A DNA stretch of 64,000 nt from Druceiella hillmani (GCA_039881145.1 JAYKKI010000074.1:8844501-8908500); one strand, 5' to 3'; shown: positions 22,275 to 35,502, counted from the first letter of the stretch. Program-made: numbers and translations. The notes: generated from the letters alone by a model not told the origin.

Positions 22275-22705
22275 TATTTTTTGATTCTATACTTTTGGAA
22301 ATAAGGGGGAGTGGGTAAACATATTTTTTTAAATATTTTATTTTAGTTTTATAACTCTGAAGATAAATTTCCTAAAATTATGAAAAAAATGTTCTTGAAA
22401 CTATTGTATCTAGCTTAACTTAAACCTTTCAAACGACACAGCGGATTACACATGAAATTAAAATAAGAAAGCTAAGCTTAATTTGCTCTTCCCAAATATT
22501 TACCCCAAATATCTATTGTTCACTACTAAGATATGTGCAATTAAAATGCTTTATCACTCGGTCAACAAAGCATATTAATCTACACATGTCACGAAATTTA
22601 AAGTCTTTACATTAATGGTTTCACAGAAAAACGGCTATGACAGGACATGTGAGTGATTTAAAAAGGATTTCGTTTTTCTTTCTATGGTACAGAATCCTAA
22701 ATATG
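22275..22705 (+). mobile_element. GGAACCC-tailed interspersed repeat, copy 2
   Basis: Same order of blocks as 9690-10155: GGAAATAAGGGGGAGTGGG, TATAACTCTGAAGA, TTTCAAACGACAC, ATTAAAATGCTTTA and CGGCTATGACAGGACA. It ends with a decayed tail at 22675-22700 (GGATTTCGTTTTTC, then GGTACAGAATCCTAAA). Confidence 0.65.
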
Positions 22706-22797
22706 ATGCGTGGCTCATATGGGCGTTAGAAGCAAAACTTATGTTATTCAGAAGAGGAAAGAACAAAACATTAATGCATAAAAATTAATATACATTT

Positions 22798-22834
22798 AAC
22801 TTAGAGTGTAATGGAAACTTAGAGTGTAATGCAA
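22798..22834. repeat. 18-bp tandem duplication
   Basis: ACTTAGAGTGTAATG occurs twice in direct succession (22799 and 22817). Copy 1 of the duplicated segment has only one related unit (GAGAGTGTAACG), so this duplication arose in copy 2. Confidence 0.9.
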
Positions 22835-23713
22835 ACTGAAACAATACGTTGAGTAACTGGCAACGGAGGAGGAAACTCCGCACTCTCCTCTCCGTTTATG
22901 TGTTTCACTTTTCGATACGAAACCTTGCGTACATTTTTCGTTTTATTTTATTAACCTACTAAAAATAGGAAATATTGCTACAAAATTATATGGATTATAG
23001 TTACATTTTTGTATCAATAAAACCTCTTGTACTGTCGTAATAATACTCGTCGTAGAAGACTGAAAACGTTATCTACGTTTTCATGTAGGACACCATTTAA
23101 ATAAATATTTTCGCCACATACTTTTTTTTTGGTAATTTATGATATAAAAGAAAACAATAATATTTTTACGCTGTTTTTTTCTCTAGTACTACAAGCTATC
23201 AACTTTGAAGCAATTAATATAACAGATTTCTACACTGAAAATTTGGGATATCTAATTTAACCATATCTAATATAAGAGAAACAAAAAGTTACAATTACTT
23301 TTTTCTAATTGTAAAATTATTATATATAATATGTATTTTATTATAGTTTTACTGCCATACGTAGTCCCCAAATATATTTTCATAGAATTGTTATTCAGTG
23401 CCTTGAAAACGTCTTTCAATATTAACGAGCTGAAAGAAACTATATCTTTATAGTAATAAACAATCGAATAAATAGTTATTAATGCAACAAATTAATACGT
23501 GCTTTCTTTATCCCAAAGCGTTAAATAATCAATAGTTTCCAAATTCACAAATAAACTATATCACAACTGTGATTGTTTTGTTGTTATTAGTTGAATTATG
23601 GATTACGCAAGGTATTCATTATCTTTCAAGAAATATATATTTTTTTAAATGAAGTCAACAGTGCTTTCTTGTTTCTGCGAACTAATGTCAGCGTGTGTGC
23701 CTGTAACACTTTC

Positions 23714-23757
23714 ATATTAATACTACGAACACTGAATATTAATACTACGAACACTGA
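23714..23757. repeat. perfect 22-bp tandem duplication
   Basis: Two exact adjacent copies of a 22-bp unit that begins ATATTAATACTACGAAC. Confidence 0.95.
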
Positions 23758-24939
23758 ACACTAAAACCTATGTGGCTATATTCTACGCCTAGAATTATCA
23801 AATCTATAAAAGCTTGAGTTGAAGTATTAAAGAAGCTGAATTAATGCAATGAGTTTGAAAACGAAAGGAAATTAATCATTCTGTATGCCTTTTGTTTATT
23901 GTGGTCCATTTCATGATACTATGTACCATGCATACTGTTTAATATCGAACATTCAGAAAAAAAAGGTAAAAAATTTATCCTATTTCTATAATTCAGCGTT
24001 AATTATGATTTTACTATGCGATATTAATTTGCATGACTTTTTCTTTTATTAGTGATATCTGCTGTATGGTAGATATAACTTATTCATTACGCCATTCTGT
24101 AAATAATCTTTGATTGGAATAACGCATTACATAATTTTAAACAACTATTTTTTAGATTATATTTTTAATATTAGTATTAATTGGTACGTGTTTTAGACGA
24201 TTTCTCCAAACTTTTGGTTCGCTTTCACCATTAAAATAACCATTAGTTCTAAATAGTTTTCCAGTTTTCACGAATCAAAATTGTTATTCACTTTCGTCAA
24301 AACTTAAGACAGAGAACCTTCTAAACTTCTTTCAGCAATGAATGGTATAAAGATTTAATGCTAAAACTATTCGTATCATAAAATAGGAATTTTGAAAGAA
24401 ATATTCAGCATCACTACTTAATGGATGATATTAGAAGATTATGATAGTAATAATAAAGGACTATTGACGTTCTTTAATTACTCGTTTCAAAAGGCAAAGG
24501 AATTGTTGATCCGGTCGAACAACAAATGCCGCTAGAGTTCGAAGCGGTGACTTTAAAATGCAATTATTATCTTAAATGGTACTTCGCAACGAGCTTCGCG
24601 CCAACCTCCGATTGAAGCGTTCTTGTCACACTCAGCGACACGATGCGCTTTACGAGCGTGCTTCGAGATACATTCTCGTTGACATATAAATATGCAAGTA
24701 TGTCTGTATCTTCGTATAAAGAGTCCGATCTCAATGAACTGCTACACAAATTTCAGCGACATCTTAACAAGTATGCACTTAGGTTCTCCGAGAGTTGTTA
24801 ATTATACATTATCACTACGTGTTACTGCAACAATCAGACAGTTAATGCAAATAAAGTAATAATACTGCATACATTTGATGTAAAATTGTGGAAATTGACT
24901 ACAAAGAATTAGTTTTCTAATTGATTCGACAACAGATGA

Positions 24940-25960
24940 GATCGAAATTGTTTATCGGAAGTAAAAATTAACTGAACATTTTAGAATGTGAATTAACAAA
25001 TGTTTTGTGTAAAATAAAAAAAATAAATATGGCCTACTATTAAATTAGTTCGTATTAAATTTGTTGTAATATTTCTTATGATTTCACAGTCAATTTAATA
25101 GACGATAGTGATCTTAGAAATTATTAGTGATCTTAGAAATTAGCAAATAGAACATTTACTACTCAACGACAGTGTACAAAAACCCGAGATTACATACAGT
25201 AGTTAAATTTATTTTAATCAAATGAAACGAATGAACAAAGAATTTATTTTATTTTAATCTTACTTTATTTAGATTCAAATTGTTACATTTTCTTTTATTT
25301 CAAACTATCAATTTAAGCGCGGAAATTTGGTTGTGACTGAGGCACATTTCTACTTTACTACTGAACCATTAAATCGCATTAGACGTAAGCTATGTATTTG
25401 AGTTTTTCTTTAAATTAGCAAACTTACACGTTAATACTAATAATCCTGTGCTAGGCTGGTTTGCGACAGCTAGTATGAGTACTATAAATTATAAGATGGA
25501 ATTGACGTTGTGCGTCTGCAGCTTAAGCGGGGCTTTATGCAATCGATTTCCTGGAGCCGCACAATTGAACCGCACTCATAGTGCTGATTGCTAGGGGAAA
25601 GGGGTAGTACTATATAAAGAATTTTTATAGGGGTATATACGGTAACACATTTTACATATTGAAAGGTTTAGAAACGATTTATGTGTTCCGTACATTTAAA
25701 ACTATGCAAAGCAATTACGTGCTGAGCGGTATATATTAAAATTAACAAATTATTTTCAACAGAGTAAGTATTAGATAAGTAATAGGAACACGTTAACAAT
25801 GAACATTTTTTAAAATCATTGTCAAAATTAATACAATGGAATATATATTACCACAAAAATTTATAGAAATGTTTTAACATAATATATAATCACATCTTCT
25901 TTGGAAGTAAATAAATTACAAGTAAATAATAAAACGATCTTCTCCAATTAAAAGTAGCCA
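24940..25960. other. block unique to copy 2 of the duplicated segment
   Basis: Sequence without a counterpart in copy 1. It includes a GC-richer patch at about 25500-25610 (GTGCGTCTGCAGC, GGAGCCGCAC, GAACCGCAC) followed by ACTATATAAAG at about 25608. The patch could be a promoter-like or repeat-derived segment. No terminal repeats bounding the block were found. Confidence 0.4.
25106..25142. repeat. 19-bp tandem duplication
   Basis: TAGTGATCTTAGAAATTA occurs at 25106 and 25125. Confidence 0.9.
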
Positions 25961-26110
25961 GAAATAATTTGATTTACTTCTTTCCGATAACATCTTCAAA
26001 AACCATAGTATAATGTACTAGCTTTCTTCGTCGCTTTACTAGCGTAGGTTGTTAATCCCAGTCATGTTCGAGTCGGTTTAATAGATTTCACCCGATTTTC
26101 TAACAGGTAG

Positions 26111-26864
26111 TCAAACAGACAGTTAAAAAATGAGTCCTTTAAGGAATATTGGACCGGGATAAAAAGGATTTCAATCTACCTGGATTTCAATCGAAACTTC
26201 AAGAATGGTCGATCTCAGATACTCCAAGGGCATAACATTTTTAAAAAATTGTACTTTACATTATTGATTGACCTGTTCTTACCATTACTTGTGCATTAAA
26301 TCTGTGGAAAGTCGGCCATCGATCTTGTTCTACAAAAGTCGGCAGATGTCAGCCGCCCACTTGTTCCCTGCAAAAATCGTTAGTATGCGTTGCGCATGAC
26401 TCTCATCAACAGAGATTAAAATTAACGCAGAGTTAAATGAAGAACTGGATTAGGAAATTATACGGATCATATTGCGAAGTTCGATTAGACTAGTTTATTT
26501 TTAACAAGATTCTCTAAATTCTTATTGTTTTTACTCTGCTTTCGTTATGTCCACCTATCAGAATCAGTTATCTCGTGATATATGCAAGCTAGCAAGATTA
26601 AATTTTAAATACAGAAGTTATAATATATATAAAAAAAAATTGTACGTGAATGACACTTCAGTTATTTTAGGGTGCAAAATGTGTATATTAAATGTTAATC
26701 TTATATTTAAACCGCATCAAATATTATCTAATAAATATTTTGTATGAGCAAAAGTATCGTGAATTTTTCAAAAATTATATCACCTAGGATAATTACCATA
26801 ATTTTGTCGAAATGTTCTAGTCAGATTCTACTAATTTTGTTTTCTTCTAATTTTTAATTCCATA
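26111..26864. other. no gene recognised
   Basis: Begins with a CAAACAGACAG remnant that may be the decayed trailing part of a GGAACCC-type repeat. Otherwise featureless. Confidence 0.4.
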
Positions 26865-27265
26865 GTTTCGAAAATAGGGGAGGTGGGGATTAATGGGTTT
26901 TTGGTACATTTTGATATATATATATCATTGAGTGTATGCTACTTAATATTCTTAAAAAATATTTTCCAGTTTCGTATGAATAACCTTTTCAAACGATAAG
27001 CCACACGATATACAAAAATAAAAAAAATTATTTAAGTTCTTAATTTGCCCACTCTAAAATTATCATACAAATATTTCAATGTATTATATAGTACTGTGCT
27101 ACTAGATAGACTACAACAAAATATGCAGATTCATATGAACTGTTAGTATTCTTAATTTTTAGTTGCTACATCAAATGGTTTCCGAGAAAATCGATTGTCA
27201 TGTACAGACACGTGCGTAATTTTATAAGGGTTCTGTTTTCCCTTTTACGGTAAGAGACTTAAAAA
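26865..27265 (+). mobile_element. GGAACCC-tailed interspersed repeat, copy 3
   Basis: Starts CGAAAATAGGGGAGGTGGGG, passes CTTTTCAAACGATAAGCC and AATTTGCCCACTCT, then GGTTTCCGAGAAAATCG, GTACAGACACGTGCG and ATAAGGGTTCTGTTTTCCC with a decayed ACGG end. The GTTCTGTTTTCCC tail and the preceding ACAGACA make this the clearest link to the recalled moth repeat. Confidence 0.65.
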
Positions 27266-29639
27266 GAATAGTTTGATTGACTCTTCATAGAGTAACATTT
27301 AATCGACTGTCTTTTTCAAGTTCGTAACAAAACTGAAAACAAATTGGCTGCCGGTCTATTTTTCTTTAATATGACGAAAAATTTAAATATCCTATTTGGG
27401 ACTTAAGGTTATGTCCTAAATATTTGTTTTCACTTTCGTCGTGCTTGGTATAAGTAAAAGCTTATAAATATGCCAAATAAAAACATATTATTAATTTTTA
27501 ATAAAATATTTTTTTATAGGTTTTTTTTCAACTTACGATAAAAATAGTTATTCCTTTGATAATCGCGTAAAAGTTAGTTAGCGAAGTCCTAACAATCTAG
27601 GTGATTACATAACTCTAACTGAGCAGAAACGTTTAGTGATCGCGTGGAGAGGGCAAGGGGAGGGAGGAGCAGCATATTTAAAATAATTCTGCGCCAGTAG
27701 AACTGCGGGGCACAACCAGTATATAAATAAAATAAATATAATGCTATAAATTAGTTCGGTTCGGTAGGGAATTTTATAATTGACACGAGTAAAATAAATT
27801 TTAAGGTGTTATTATATGTATATGTGAAAACGACGCAATATGTTTGGACATGCGACAGTGAAATCTTTTTTCAACAGTTACAAACTATACTAGAAATACA
27901 ACACTAGAATGGGAAGAATTAAAATTAGATAAGTAATTGAAATCTAGCGCGGAGGGTTATAATAATGTTAAAGTTGTTATTGTAATTAGGTTAATTTAAA
28001 AGGTATAATAATAATTAAACATAACCATTGCAATTTTAAACCGATACATATTAAAAATATGAACCTTTAGACTTCTGTGTCTTTGCTGTTAAGATTAAGA
28101 TCGTAACAGGTAAGGGTTAAGATTATCTTTTTCGTGGCAACATTTTGATCAACAGCTTTGTTTAATAAAAATGACTCAATGTATTTTAGTCTAATTATAA
28201 TCGTTTTCGGGTAATTTTTGAAATTGTACTTGATAATAAATTTGATTAATTTTTAAATTTCCTTATCGTAAAAACAATAATATTTTTAATGCGTCTGCAT
28301 GTCAGTCTATAACAGACGATTTGCTCAGAAAACTTTTGACGTGAAACTTATTTTAAGTTCGACTTCAGATTTTAGATGGCTACTCTCGGAGATAAATATA
28401 TAAATATACAAAAATTACATTCTGAAAGTATTTATTTCTGACCTCTTTTTTTCTAAAGTTACTTATTTCTGACCTTGTATTATTAAAATTTATGTTATAT
28501 GTTCTTATTATATTTTTTGGTTATTTTACAAAATGTATCTGAGAATATATTTTTTTAAAATCTGTTTTTTTACATATCTTATATGACTAAAATTTAAATA
28601 TTCCGCTCCGTATGTTATTTCCTTTTTTTGACTCAAAGGGTACTACGTAAAACATTAAAGGCACCGTTCTGATAATTTTTTTAATCCAATGAGGTTTTGT
28701 GAATGGATTTTGAATTTTCTTTACTTTAAAAATGTTGATTTAGCTTATTAATATTACCATCTAATAAGAAGTAAAATTAGTTACTGAATACAACTTTTCC
28801 ATAATAATCATCACCATATTCAAGTTGTTCGACAACAAAGTCAGCAAATTTACTGGGCAATTAAGTGTTATTTGACTTGACTTCTTGAACGAAATAGATC
28901 TAAGGTGCAAATATTTTCGCCAAATACTCAAAGTAATGGACACAGAAAGATTCAACCCTTGAATATTTTCGTGAATTTGTATCCTAACAAATACTTTCAT
29001 TAAGAGTATCAATATTTTCTTAATATATTCCATTTCTTTTCATGGTAGCATTGTTAATACCTGTCTGTCATGTAGAAGAAACATGGTTTAAAAGTGCTTA
29101 TATATTTGCCAAATAAGCTACTTCAATAGTGCATTATGTCGATCGTAAAAGTCACGAAGGGCTCGTTAAGTCTAAATGATCAAAATAGAAATTCAAGAGT
29201 AAATTTGAAAAATAATTAAACGTTGTTTTAAAATATATAGAACCATGATTTTGAAAATATGATTATGATATGATTTTGAAAATGAATTTTCAAAATAGTC
29301 AAAATGTCACAAGATCTACCTGAAATCCTGCCATGTTTATAGAATAACTTTTAATAATAATTGAAACATTTCAAAACTACCGACGATTATAAGAAAACCA
29401 TCATGTACTAGTGAAATTCGTGCTACGAGTTAGTTCCGTAAATATGTAGATAATTATAAATATTTATGGATACATTGTATTTCTATTAAATAATTTACCA
29501 CTATTAACTTTTCACAACCTAAATATATTGCCTATTATATCGTGTATATTTAGAAAAAATTATGTAATCTAGAATTATCTTTATAGCTTTCCTACGACAA
29601 GTTTAAAATCTATGTGAAAACACTGTTCTTTTTCTCATT
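27266..29639. other. no recognised gene
   Basis: Contains a GC-richer patch at 27630-27720 (GGGCAAGGGGAGGGAGG, CTGCGCCAG, ACTGCGGGGCAC) and a duplicated TTATTTCTGACCT unit (28433 and 28466). A 90-codon minus-strand frame at 28761-29033 has no motif I can defend. Confidence 0.4.
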
Positions 29640-29990
29640 ATTATAGGTTCTCTAATTTCGGAAAATGAGGAAAACTGGATGGTGGCCATATTTTTTTGTA
29701 TCGGTATTTTGTTGAAGATATGACCGAAAATTATAAACAAATATATATTTTTTGAGACCCTTATAACTAGTTCTTTTTCAGTCAAGATGATCCAATTATA
29801 CAAGAGGATTAGAGTCCAGTATTTTATTTTTATGTAAAAAAATAAATATGAATGCTATAATAAAGCCCCTTAAATATGAATGCTATAAATATTTTTTAGT
29901 GTTTGTTATTGAGATAAGTGCGAGTTAATATGTTTTCGGATGGACACTCAAGTGTTCTTAAAAGAGTGCCCTTTTTTCTTTAAAAATGAA
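29640..29990 (+). mobile_element. GGAACCC-type repeat, degenerate copy 4
   Basis: Order of blocks follows the family: TTCGGAAAATGAGGAAAAC, TATAACTAG, TTATTGAGATAAGTGCGAGT, TAATATGTTTTCGG, and a last block AAGAGTGCCCTTTTTTC in place of the GTTCCGTTTTT tail. The decay is advanced, so the call rests on order more than identity. A 22-bp unit containing AAATATGAATGCTATA is duplicated inside it. Confidence 0.45.
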
Positions 29991-30224
29991 CATTTAAATT
30001 TTTAATGGAAAAGTTTGTGTGATCGAATATGACATCAAAATATTTAATGAAAGATTAATGATAAATATGAACATAATTAATCTAAAATAACCGACTTGAA
30101 TACAGTCGGTAATTGTGTGACTTGGAGAAACGTAACGTGGTTTTTTATATTAAATTCTACACGATGAATTATATGATACCAACCAAAATTGTCTTTTACA
30201 TGTCAGTGCTAACTGTTCATGTGT

Positions 30225-30450
30225 AAATAAAAGTATGATAATGTGAAATAAAATAAACATATATTATAACCGTGTTCATATTCAAACGGCCAAAGTAAAA
30301 TCAGTTTATATTGGCGAAGGTCAATAGATTTCGTATTCGGACTGCGGATGATGGAGTTTGATAAAGCGACGATCGTGTAGAAGTTTATCATTACGGAGCA
30401 AGTTAAATAATTACGGATAAGGTTTCTAATTAAATTAAGGGCGGTGGAGA
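30225..30450 (+). mobile_element. dispersed repeat family B, copy 1
   Basis: Related to 36820-37055 (same strand) and to the reverse complement of 46590-46850. Shared blocks in order are TATGATAATG, a GTTCAT-type block, AATAGATTTCGTATTCGGAC, TTTGATAAA, AAGTTTATCATTACGGAG, CAAGTTAAAT and GCAGATAAGGTTT-type sequence, then AAGGGCGGT. It is non-coding with unknown ends. Confidence 0.7.
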
Positions 30451-30633
30451 GTCAGCAGGGTTTGTGACAAGATGAGGGCTGAAAAGCGATTTCTGTTACG
30501 ACCGGGAGTTTATGACATTATACTGGCTGTTCACGTCGTCATTAACTCGATTGTTTTAAGGGCATCAAGACTATGAATGTTTTTGGAGTGAAACTTCTTT
30601 TCAATAATTTGGAGTGTATATCCTTTGACGGAT

Positions 30634-30646
30634 GGGGGGGGGGGGG
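30634..30646. repeat. poly-G run (G13)
   Basis: Thirteen uninterrupted G, followed by AGGGGAG. Rare in DNA this AT-rich. Confidence 0.9.
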
Positions 30647-30659
30647 AGGGGAGCGTCAC

Positions 30660-33600
30660 GCATACGCGTGATGGAAGTAACGTAGCATTATTACTACAGA
30701 GCATTCCTGTTATTACAAAAAATAAGAAATTTAAATATTGCAAGTATTTAAATTCTTAATAATATAATTGTGTTTTGGCAGTTATTATTTTACAATATAA
30801 TTCGACCAGAGTTTTTGTATGGATGTCTATGTTTACCTAAGATCATCTTTCAGAAAGATTGTGACATGGGCAGACACCATGTGAATTACAAAATTCTTTA
30901 GGTTTTGCAAGGAATGCTGAAACTATTAAGTTGATGACTGCCAATCTTCCGGAAATTGGTTAAAAAGGTTGAAAAATCATCAATTTGATTTAAACAATTA
31001 TTAATTTTATTTAAAAAACATCCAGGTCCATGACAAACAACAGGTATAATTTGTAGTTTTAATAGATAAATTTTTTTGGTATTAATTTGGCGGTATATAA
31101 TAATAAGCTCACGTTAAAAGAAAAACACTTTAGGCGATACGGACAGCTTTTACATAATCTTCATTTATGACTATCGTCACCATTACTCAAACCCCTGTAA
31201 TGAACGTTGTTTCGCAAGTAATTACTTGGATTATTTTTTTAGAATGAATGCGTATTGGACAGAATGCGACGAGGTGGGCGTTTATTATATCTAAGCGCTA
31301 CGAATTAAAAAGAGTTATACACAATTTACTTTCCTCCTTATATTCAACAATTGAAGTATGTAAAATATATACTTCCGTATATGGGAGTATATACTATACT
31401 TGTTAACTTCAGATCGATGTTGATCTTCATGAGTCACTGTTGACAGGTGGTCCGTATCATGTTTGTATTTATTTATGTATTTATATTAATAATAAATATC
31501 ATGAGTATTTTGAAAAAGAAATAAGTATATCAATAGCATACTGGCATCATTTAGGTTGCTTGGATAGTGAATTATTTACTACAAGGCACTATCGTGGAAT
31601 CAGACCTTTTTTTTAATTCAGGGCTATATGCAGACAAATATTGATATATTGAAGTTAAATATAAAATTTAAAAGGTATATATAGCCATTTACATATTTTC
31701 ATCTAATGTACATATCTTCCTGATCCCAGATTGATAGATTTAGAATTTGGCAATATCACTTTTGATTTTGTATGATTGGGATTTAGCAAACCAAGGTATA
31801 TTATTGGGCAAGAAAATGGATTCCATGACCTCTTAATGACTACTGCTAAGTCAGCTGTGTATGTTTTAATTTCATATTTGATTAAGAATAATAATAGATT
31901 AGAAATGGTAGAAGATTTATCAGACGATCCTATTAGCTTTTTAATATATTATAATTGAAAAGTTAGTAGACAATCGATGGCCAAGTTTAGATCTGTATTA
32001 ATAGATATTGAGGCAGAAATAGGTAAATTACTACTACAATCTGAATAATGTTTAAGGTGATCAGCAAAGAGTTAGAAAATATTGCTTGATGAAATGTTCA
32101 ATAAACATTAAAAATAATTCTGGGGAAAGAATAGCTGTGGGAAAAAAACACTTCTTTTTTTCAATCCTTATTGTTTTTATTACAGATGAATGATGAAAAA
32201 CTTAAGTGAAAAAGTTATACAAGAAACAAAATATGGCTTCCTAATACGACTATTTTGAATACAGACGTAATTCTGGAGGTTTGCGTGAACAAACCAAGGA
32301 AAAGAAATCTTTTCCCCTTCATCACCACTATGAGTTTATGGCATGATGATATATATTACTAAAAGCATGGTTTTCCTCCCATGAAACTTGAAATAGATGT
32401 TTGGTTCTAGACGTTAGCACAAACAAATAAATAAAGAAACTTTTGCACTTTACGTATTAGTACAGACTTCTGTTTTAGTATCTCTGAAAGAAATATGTCG
32501 GATAAGATATTTTTTGAGTAATATCTCCATTCTATATCACATATTATTGTTGCCGAAAGGTTGTTGTAAGACATGAAGTAAAATTAATGGGAATATGGAT
32601 CGATGGGAATGCCAGCTATTATGTCCAACAGAGGTTCTTCTATTGATATATTTTATTTTTTGCGACTAGTTTAATGATGTATTATAATGTTGAATGAAAC
32701 GTTTTTGAATTGAGAAATGTAATCTGAAAGAGAAGTTTTAAAACCTTAACATGGCTTTAATGGTGCAACATATTAACAAAGTCATCAAACAAGGAGAAAG
32801 CATGCAAAAAACTAACAGTACCCTTGAATTTTTGCTTAATTGATATCGATTGGAAAGAAAAGTATGTTTACATAGTTACAGATTATGTAACTGAATTTAA
32901 TTTTTATAATTAATAAATTATTGTTAATAGTTGGCGTTTCTCAGGTTTCGCCAAAATCTACGCAAATAAAATTCTTAACTTATTTGAAATCACACGTTTC
33001 AAAAGACGTTTCAAAAGTTGAATTATATACGGATAAAAAATAAAAAGATCTAAGTTTTTCTCTGTGCATAAATATAATACTAGTTTTTATAGGTATTGAA
33101 AAACTTAACATCGTTTCTTAGACATTCAAGTATACGGCAGTTCTCAGTCAAGTTTAAAAATAATTACAAGACGTCATCGAGTTCAAAGTCAAGTATTTCG
33201 CCTCTGAGTTAACAACTAATTTCATGAAGCGACGATATAAACGCAGCCTTACTGCGTAATTCTTCACTCGTTCTAATTAAAAATTGGTAAGTTTACTAGT
33301 TTTTGCAAATAAAACTTAATGATATATAAATGATAAGTTTTGAATTCTTAGTATAACTAGTAATGCTCAAATACCATAATAATTTAATCACGGGAAGTCT
33401 ACAAAAACTTTTCCAGACTTAAAAAAACAACATGCCGGGTGTGGTTTGCAGCCACTTTTACTTCTTAATAACTCAGATAACATTAAAAAAACAGAGTTAA
33501 AATTGTACCAAACCTGATAAAATATTCGTTATAAAAAAATTTCACAAAGCAACCTTTATCTGAAGACCCTAAAAGTTGTTAAAGTTAGTACATAACTAAT

Positions 33601-34184
33601 ATTTTGACCAGTGTTTTCACTGTTACTTAGTTTATGAAGAAAACAATCATAAGTTCATCGAGGAAGGCTTCAATCTTTTCAAAAGATCTTAGTTCAGTTA
33701 CTATATTACAATTTATTTGAACACTGGTGCAATTACTAATTTTGTGTTACATTCTATTTTTGTAAATCTTCGATATGTTCCTGACTACCCTATACCTGAT
33801 TAAAAGGCAAAATTAGGTATTGTCAAATAATGAATATATACACTTTTCAAAAAGAACTGAATCAGGAAGAAATCAGGCAGAGAGTATGCTTTACGGCTGA
33901 ATATACAGTATAAAGGCCATATGGAAACTTGGTTCAACTCCCTCGGAAAAGGAAACGAAGAATTAAGCTAAATTGTAAATCCAAGAAAAAGGAATCGCAA
34001 ATTCGTAGCAAAAAAGAGTGTAATTAAAAGAAACAACTTTATTAATACAAAAAAAACCGAATTTTCTTTAGACTTTTCAGGATTTAGACTCTTCGGTTTT
34101 ATTTATTATTTTAATGTTTAATAAAAAATCAGGTAAAATAAAAAAGGAAGGTTTATTTGGCGTTAATTTTGTAAAAATTCATTA
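30660..34184. other. no recognised gene; possible decayed ORF at 31730-32040
   Basis: A plus-strand frame runs 31776-31958 (60 codons) and, past one stop, continues with QSMAKFRSVLIDIEAEIGKL before the next stop. The low stop density over about 270 bases could mark an old transposon or host exon, but I recognise no domain. Near 31365-31395 there is an imperfect palindrome (ATATACTTCC / GGGAGTATAT). The rest is featureless. Confidence 0.3.
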
Positions 34185-34429
34185 TTCAAAATTAAATAAA
34201 GCTACGTGATGTATCATCATTTTTATGTGATGTAGTATATTTAACATCTTCAGGTGGGCTAATAGCAAAGATATTTTCATCATTCTAATGTCAATTTTAT
34301 ATTATTTGATGTTAAGAATCTTTGCTAATATCCCACCTGAAGATGTAATACAACGAAACCTTGGTCGTGGTCAAGGAATTAAAGAAAGTAGAAATAATAC
34401 TACATCACGTAGTTTTATTTAATTGTGAA
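34185..34429. mobile_element. foldback element (MITE-like), copy 2
   Basis: The right part matches copy 1 closely (CACCTGAAGATG, GAAACCTTGGTCGTGGT, CAAGGAATTAAAGAAAG and CTACATCACGTAG to the GTGAA end). The left arm has lost the central ~45 bp of the consensus arm and instead shows a second TATGTGATGTAG, so it is rearranged. The centre is longer than in copy 1 and keeps an additional inverted pair (GCTAATAGCAAAGAT and ATCTTTGCTAATAT). Copy 1 therefore has a central deletion and copy 2 an arm deletion. Confidence 0.85.
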
Positions 34430-35428
34430 AAAAGGAAGGCATGAAAGAAACCTATAATTTACAATATAACAAGAAAGATATCGAAAAGTTCCAATATTCC
34501 AGGTAAAACTTTCATGTTTGCGGTCCTTTTTAAACCTGTAAGTCACATTCGATATTGCTTATGTCCGCTTCCGAAATTTATGCAAAACCGAGGATTGGTC
34601 TTTAGACTTTTGTGTGATTCAAATTCTAATGTGACCTTTTTCGTTGTTGCGTGAAAAAAGAGGAGTTAAAATATAAGAATGTCGACCTCAGATCACTGAA
34701 GAAATCTTTTATTGCTTGTTCTCTATTCAACGTAATGGTGCTATAGATTTTAATGTTTCATTTCGCTTGGAATTAATGATTCTGTTTCTTACTCTTAGTG
34801 GCGGTAGGTTTTATTTATACGAGTGCGTAAGTGCTTAGCGGAGTTCTTTATTATGTGATCTATTTTTTGAAGTTCTATTTTTTAGTATTTTTAGCCGATA
34901 ATTTTAATTTTCGTTCTTATATATTTTACATTGCTTGTTTTACTGACTTGTTAGCATAGCATATGGTCTTAAATTTTTTTTAATTTTTTTGATACCAATT
35001 TTATATTATTTGATGTTTAAATTATTTGATATTATTAGCTTTTCTATATATAAAACATATTTGAGAAGCGTGTATTTTTTATGAAATGTGAAAATATAAA
35101 AGTTATAGTAAATATTATGAATTAAAAAAACATTTTACGTTCATAATTTGGCAATATTTTATTCCATTTTCGTTTCTACCATACGATGTTTTATTATATT
35201 CTTATGTTTTGTCTTTATTTATTTCTGTGTTTACCTATTTATTTAACTTAATGAATTATTAATTTATATACTTATTAAATTTCTTAGGAATCCCATCTTC
35301 AGCGATTTTGAAACCCAAACGATTTTAAAATGTTATACGAATATTTTGTTTAGTTGTTTGTTTGTTTTCTTTCACATTCAAAGGGCCTGACGGATTTGAA
35401 TGAAATTTTGCGTTCATTTAACATATAT
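34430..35428. other. no gene recognised
   Basis: CAATTTTATATTATTTGATGT, part of the centre of the foldback element just upstream, recurs near 34997. This may be a further remnant of that family. Otherwise T-rich and featureless. Confidence 0.4.
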
Positions 35429-35466
<38 letters not shown>

Positions 35467-35502
35467 AAATACATATATCTTAATCTACAAAACAAAAAAA
35501 AA

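Larger units (their letters stand above)
22270..26110 (+). repeat. ~3-kb duplicated segment, copy 2
   Basis: Diverged direct copy of 9670-12760, about 12.6 kb downstream of the first. Homology is continuous from the GGAAATAAGGGGG region to about 24930, then resumes at about 25960 (ACATCTTCAAAAA and CGTAGGTTGTTAA). An extra block of about 1 kb lies between. It lacks the TATAAAT stretch and the inverted GGAACCC fragment found in copy 1. Confidence 0.7.

Noticed and set aside
28600..29033. Possible hAT C-terminal region on the minus strand (KIQNPF-like piece)
   Set aside because: Only a few residues resemble the NPF segment of ZBED/FAM200-type proteins; stops interrupt it and no other block supports it.
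31776..32040. Two consecutive open frames as a host exon
   Set aside because: No recognisable domain and no clear splice signals at the ends; it remains an unexplained low-stop stretch.
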